Positions 61,301 to 64,000 of a stretch of DNA of 64,000 nt are shown here, one piece after another (position 1 is the stretch's first letter; each line of letters begins with the position of its first letter). The translations under genes were made by a program, and so were the position numbers. The DNA is from a virus, in IMG/VR virus record IMGVR_UViG_3300032360_000001, positions 1-64,000 of that record, one strand, 5' to 3'. Below the pieces are notes generated by a model. That model saw only the letters and a program-made list of their open reading frames with translations. It was not told the origin of the DNA and made no database searches.

Positions 61301-63615
61301 GCACGATTATGTGGAGCCTGAGCAAAACCTAAGTACCCAGATCCGGGGTCTTGATATCCACTATTTGCATACCCAGAGTTGAACCAGAACATCATGCTGT
61401 CGCCACCAAATTGTCCTGTCGTGCCCGTATGGCCCGTGGCCCCGGTTGCGCCTGTGGCTTGTATATCTAATGGGCCTATATTCCCCGGAAGGTCGGTAAG
61501 AAAATAGACCCCAGTTCCAAACCCGCTTACTCCCGTAATAGATATGCCCGTCGCGCCTGTGACCCCCGTTGCTCCAACTGGTCCCGGATGTCCCGGTGCT
61601 CCGCTAGCTGCTGGCGCAAAACTTACGGACACTTCTTCAAGGTTCGTAAAGGAATCGCTATGAGCTATATAGTGAACATTAAGTTGTTTAGCGCCGCCCA
61701 AGTCGGTGTTGTCTGTTGCTATTCTAAATATGGCCCATTTTTCCGCAGTGCTTGTGTCAAAAATTTTGAATCTTGAGCCTGTTACGTGGTCGAAAGAACT
61801 AATCCAGTCGATTACTGAATCTCCTCCCCTTTCCAGATTGTCAATAATAACCTTCTGGACGTTTGGATAAGTTGTAGTATCAAACCTTATGTTCCCATTT
61901 CCGGGATCGGCAACACTCGTGTCAGTGCTCCAATTAAAATTAAAAGTATCTCCGCCAACAAAGCCTTGGATTCCTTGGTCTCCTTGAATCCCTTGAGACC
62001 CCTGAATGCCTTGGACCCCTTGAGGACCTGTGCTTCCCAGACCTCCCGGCATTCCAGAGATTCCCGTAGTTCCTTGTATGTTTATTGGCCCTAGAACGCC
62101 TCCTCCGGAGACAAAGAAGCTTGTCCCTGTCCCACTGCCACTTACGCCTGTAATGTGCGGCCCTATGGGTCCTACGGCCCCCGTGGCCCCCGTGGCCCCG
62201 CTTGGTCCTTGGATTCCCTGAATTCCTTGGTCACCTTGGTCGCCTTTGTCGCCTTTGTCGCCTTGGGCCCCTTGGGGACCTGTGCTTCCTAGACCTCCCG
62301 GCATTCCAGAGATTCCAGATAAGCCAGATAAGCCAGATGGGCCCTGTATATTTATTGGGCCAAGAGTTCCGCCGCCAGATAATAAAAAGCTTACCCCTGT
62401 TCCGCTCCCGCTTATGCCGGTGATTCCAATACCACTAGTTCCGGCGGCTCCTTGATCTCCCTGATCACCTTGAGCGCCCCCCGGCCCTGTCGGTCCAGTA
62501 TCCCCTTTCGGCCCTTGCGCTGCTGGCGCAAAAGTCATTGCCACTTCTTCGTCTGCGACAAAAAGATCGCTATGGCCTATATAAGTGACATTAATTTGAG
62601 TATAACCGACCTTCGCGGTGTTGTCTGAAACCACCTTGAAAACCGCCCACTTCTCTGCGTCGCTGGAAGAAAAAACTTTTACTCTTGATTGATAAACGTC
62701 ATCTAAGGAATTGACCCAGTCAGATATTGAGTCTCCACCCTTTTCTAAATCATCGACGTATATTTCGGTTGTGCTTGTGGGGCTAGAATTCCCAAATTTT
62801 AAATATCCATTTCCGGGGTCTGCATCTATTGTATCCGTACTAAAATAGAACTGAAAAGTGTCTCCACCGACGAGACCTTGATCTCCTTGACTGCCTTGTG
62901 GTCCCGTTGGTCCCGTACCCCCGGCGTCGCCTTGTGGCCCCGTGTCGCCTTTTAACCCTGATATCCCACTAACGCCTGTTGCACCGCTTGGTCCTTGTAT
63001 GTTTATTGGCCCGAGGATGCCTCCTCCGGAGACAAAGAAGCTTGTCCCTGTCCCACTGCCACTTACGCCTGTAATGTGCGGTCCTATGGGTCCTAAAGCC
63101 CCTACAGCCCCCGTGACCCCCGTGGCCCCGCTTGGACCCTGAATACCTTGGTCGCCTTGGTCGCCTTGGTCACCCTGAACGCCTTGAATGCCCTGTTCCC
63201 CCTGCATTCCAGAAATACCCGAAATGCCAGTAGCCCCAGAAGGGCCCTGAATGCCCTGCATTCCAGAAATACCCGAGGCTCCTGTAGCTCCACTCGGACC
63301 CTGAATGCCTTGGTCGCCTTGGTCACCCTGAGAGCCTTGTTCTCCTTGCATCCCAGAAATACCAGAGACTCCAGTCGCTCCACTTGGACCAACTGGGCCA
63401 GTGCCAGACAGGCCTGATATACCCTGCATACCAGATATGCCAGATGGTCCCGGAGGACCTTGAGGACCAACCATGATAACCTGCGCTTGATCAACCTTGG
63501 CGCTGGTTACCGTAGCAGAAGATGAAGATTGCTCTATGGAAGCGCCTATAGAAGTTGCAGCTTCTACACTTGCACTTGTCTGCGTAAGCTGTACGGATAC
63601 TTCCTTTTGAGCCAT
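58363..63615 (-). CDS. collagen-like tail fibre with five beta-repeat modules
   Basis: A 1750-residue protein with a short N-terminal anchor (residues 1-48). Gly-X-Y stretches (GPQGPPGPSGISGMQG, GDQGIQGPSGATG) form a triple helix and alternate with five copies of a beta-rich unit of 115-150 residues, each opening GGDxFxFxFxS and ending with a SFVPAGP-like phrase, near residues 247, 552, 735, 923 and 1090. The last 500 residues contain a baseplate-like part and a C-terminal domain (NNFSFIGIEPHTLEIGKVGM) shared with the 315-residue protein. A short AGGGAA precedes the ATG. It follows a BppU-like gene by 10 bp. A trimeric fibre with interrupted collagen shaft is inferred. Confidence 0.85.
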   Translation of the reverse strand: MAQKEVSVQLTQTSASVEAATSIGASIEQSSSSATVTSAKVDQAQVIMVGPQGPPGPSGISGMQGISGLSGTGPVGPSGATGVSGISGMQGEQGSQGDQGDQGIQGPSGATGASGISGMQGIQGPSGATGISGISGMQGEQGIQGVQGDQGDQGDQGIQGPSGATGVTGAVGALGPIGPHITGVSGSGTGTSFFVSGGGILGPINIQGPSGATGVSGISGLKGDTGPQGDAGGTGPTGPQGSQGDQGLVGGDTFQFYFSTDTIDADPGNGYLKFGNSSPTSTTEIYVDDLEKGGDSISDWVNSLDDVYQSRVKVFSSSDAEKWAVFKVVSDNTAKVGYTQINVTYIGHSDLFVADEEVAMTFAPAAQGPKGDTGPTGPGGAQGDQGDQGAAGTSGIGITGISGSGTGVSFLLSGGGTLGPINIQGPSGLSGLSGISGMPGGLGSTGPQGAQGDKGDKGDQGDQGIQGIQGPSGATGATGAVGPIGPHITGVSGSGTGTSFFVSGGGVLGPINIQGTTGISGMPGGLGSTGPQGVQGIQGSQGIQGDQGIQGFVGGDTFNFNWSTDTSVADPGNGNIRFDTTTYPNVQKVIIDNLERGGDSVIDWISSFDHVTGSRFKIFDTSTAEKWAIFRIATDNTDLGGAKQLNVHYIAHSDSFTNLEEVSVSFAPAASGAPGHPGPVGATGVTGATGISITGVSGFGTGVYFLTDLPGNIGPLDIQATGATGATGHTGTTGQFGGDSMMFWFNSGYANSGYQDPGSGYLGFAQAPHNRALPSGIDYLKVSGIHVDDQQIDMIDISGWVQSFDDDADGDIKGRLRIYSATGSSQFVVYKITGSIVHHSGDPFQTGNNITGYNIIPVTGVSSGMAYTGYTGAFFSGEPVIMSYAQVGPQGPQGIQGPAGADSTVAGPTGATGATGAAGQGTGDFGGDSFSFYYNSGYTAAHWADGPGDSGFKLFASAIPPDTTGIDVSYFNHRGGAVSGWLLDFGSYGDETNRGILKIFTRDKVNENWMSFTITGNPTVRYNMPKTSAPWVNIGASWRTSSEENFPFTHSGETVISFVPAGPTGQVGSIGATGVTGATGAGITGATGATGDFGGYSFSFYFNSGYSEALWSEGPGTSGLKLVTPNDDMRDTSGIDISHTNYRGGDASQWLDDFGNYGDVANRGILKLFHRDKVNVNWAAFLITGEPAYHGYHHSVGVTWKSSSSNTVRDVDGGVFTHSGETVVSFVPAGPSGGSGAAGEGGGGGAGAPATGYTGAFQFHGGDIVLSLEGDRLGPGSLSGSNALWQGLAYEAVCGCFTRSNSIGVGEFFGMEVGSTQAWELLTGMSGTLDVRGDIYSSGSLIPHQSGAYSLGDKGEEGFEPGNFENGKWWFEVLADYGYINNLETRGIHVTGALGHPPAKISVGTYDPMTFEGGNGIITSPTGYYDTLGSWSDYMGSPAVDTSFHGIFLHENCMHFSPQWDGGADLGTPDLYWNSLYLNNNSLVMSGVGMSGAVHIGFDNDHNLRISAPKTGNEVTLSGTPVTGYSPNTLADLRLSGDSASEATTLRATSEGEISISTESEEGGQTTLSNAKVTSPVLQTTLFSGQSGTLVSGLSITDDAGETIFDVHDAGSSVGDLTFCGQVNQCVEDLGEFKSTGWAPDPYAIGAGGSSFNINMAGSNLKKFNLSYHAHGLNLVNIEAGRSITIQVTAVDAYSVGENYFRFLSGNNFSFIGIEPHTLEIGKVGMLTITAYGSTTGSCVCHWAESDYTL
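59930..62875 (-). repeat. five homologous beta modules interspersed with collagen-like linkers
   Basis: Modules at residues about 247-365, 552-668, 735-883, 923-1062 and 1090-1228 share GGD(S/T)FxFxF, a D/G-rich turn, a W near the middle, a RGxLKIF or SRxKIF strand, a WxxFxI strand and an ending E-(T/E)-V-x-x-S/T-F-x-P-A. Copies 1 and 2 are closest to each other, as are 4 and 5; copy 3 is the most diverged and has an insert. Borders are approximate. Confidence 0.75.
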
Positions 63616-63625
63616 TTATCGTTCC

Positions 63626-64000
63626 CTACTGTAGTGATATTGTCACTTCTGGAACGACATTGAAATACCCCCTTACCACCTTTTCAGCTTCCCAATCGCC
63701 AGACGCAATAGGAACAGTCCTATATCTTTCGACATCATACACGCCTTGTACCACGGGCACGCCAGAGGTATCGGTTGGCCTGATGTAAACGTCAATAAAC
63801 CCGCTTGCGCCAAGGGTGGCATCAGAGTCGTTTCCAGAAATTACCTTTGGATTTAGATTTAACAGTGTACCAGTGCTTCCATACCCCATTCGGGCAACAC
63901 CCCTCGCTGAATATCCGCTTAAATTTACTGGATTTTCGTCTGAATCTGTGACCTTAAATCTGAGATCTAAAGTGTCTCCCTGCACGAGGGTAATGTCATA
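63626..64000 (-). CDS. BppU-like N-terminal domain protein, cut by the window edge
   Basis: The frame is open past the right edge, so the true start lies outside; the GTG at 63985 is only the first in-window candidate. YDITLVQGDTLDLRFKVTD is the opening of BppU-like baseplate/fibre anchors seen in many phages, followed by NPVNLSGYSARGVARMGYG and IDVYIRPTDTSGV. The product is at least 124 residues. It lies 10 bp upstream of the collagen-like fibre, so it likely anchors the fibre or forms its baseplate-proximal part. Confidence 0.65.
   Translation of the reverse strand, partial: YDITLVQGDTLDLRFKVTDSDENPVNLSGYSARGVARMGYGSTGTLLNLNPKVISGNDSDATLGASGFIDVYIRPTDTSGVPVVQGVYDVERYRTVPIASGDWEAEKVVRGYFNVVPEVTISLQ

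Noticed and set aside
58363-63615. Contaminating animal collagen sequence
   Set aside because: The Gly-X-Y stretches alternate with phage-type modules and the gene is embedded in a phage fibre operon; prolines are rare compared with animal collagen.

Overview
The window is one structural block of a long-tailed bacteriophage or prophage genome. No bacterial housekeeping gene, tRNA, rRNA, CRISPR array or insertion sequence is visible, and coding density is nearly complete; the largest gap is about 110 bp. Terminase, portal and capsid genes are not in the window. A lambda-type set of tail-tip genes (M, L, K, I and J homologues) together with a TP901-type tape measure points to a siphovirus of a Gram-negative host. 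Several sulfotransferases, laminin-G/ConA-like lectin folds, IPT/TIG repeats and collagen-like fibres are common in aquatic phages, so a marine host is a reasonable but unproven guess.

Layout, right to left, because most genes are on the minus strand. 63985-55047: a BppU-like protein cut by the window edge, a 1750-residue collagen-like fibre, three smaller fibre proteins (two lectin-like) and a small unknown. 55059-48307: a surface-chemistry island with a multidomain glycosyltransferase, three sulfotransferases, a radical SAM/SPASM enzyme and an unknown protein. 48292-44194: neck/connector genes, tail completion and terminator candidates, and the major tail tube protein. 44081-41806: three genes in the tail-assembly-chaperone position, split by two clear rho-independent terminators. 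41771-22482: one tape-measure gene of 6429 codons, followed by a small structural gene at 22453-21557.

The plus-strand segment 11431-21560 holds the tail-tip genes in lambda order: M, L, two tandem K paralogues (JAMM plus NlpC/P60), I, J (1686 residues) and one further structural gene. From a divergent 66-bp gap at 11365-11430, a second minus-strand group runs to the left edge: three proteins that look like paralogues of the tail tube protein, then an open reading frame of at least 2780 codons with about eleven IPT/TIG-like domains, an EF-hand/dockerin-like loop, a LamG-like domain, a long Thr/Gly-rich beta-solenoid-like region and a tandem YxTGTx hexapeptide array that leaves the window.

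The genes together describe a very long, heavily decorated tail. The tape measure would predict a tail approaching 1 micrometre if its whole length were helical, and it carries embedded enzyme-like domains: a PD-(D/E)XK nuclease-like cassette, a HAD phosphatase, LysM, PG_binding_1 and a SleB-like hydrolase. The nuclease and HAD cassettes lie between short IPNF-type motifs. Tube paralogues with extra domains and the glycosyl/sulfo-transfer island suggest elaborate surface display. A recurring GTGTAA[T/A] octamer just upstream of at least seven tail and neck genes is the best candidate for a shared late-promoter element. All functional calls come from sequence reading alone.
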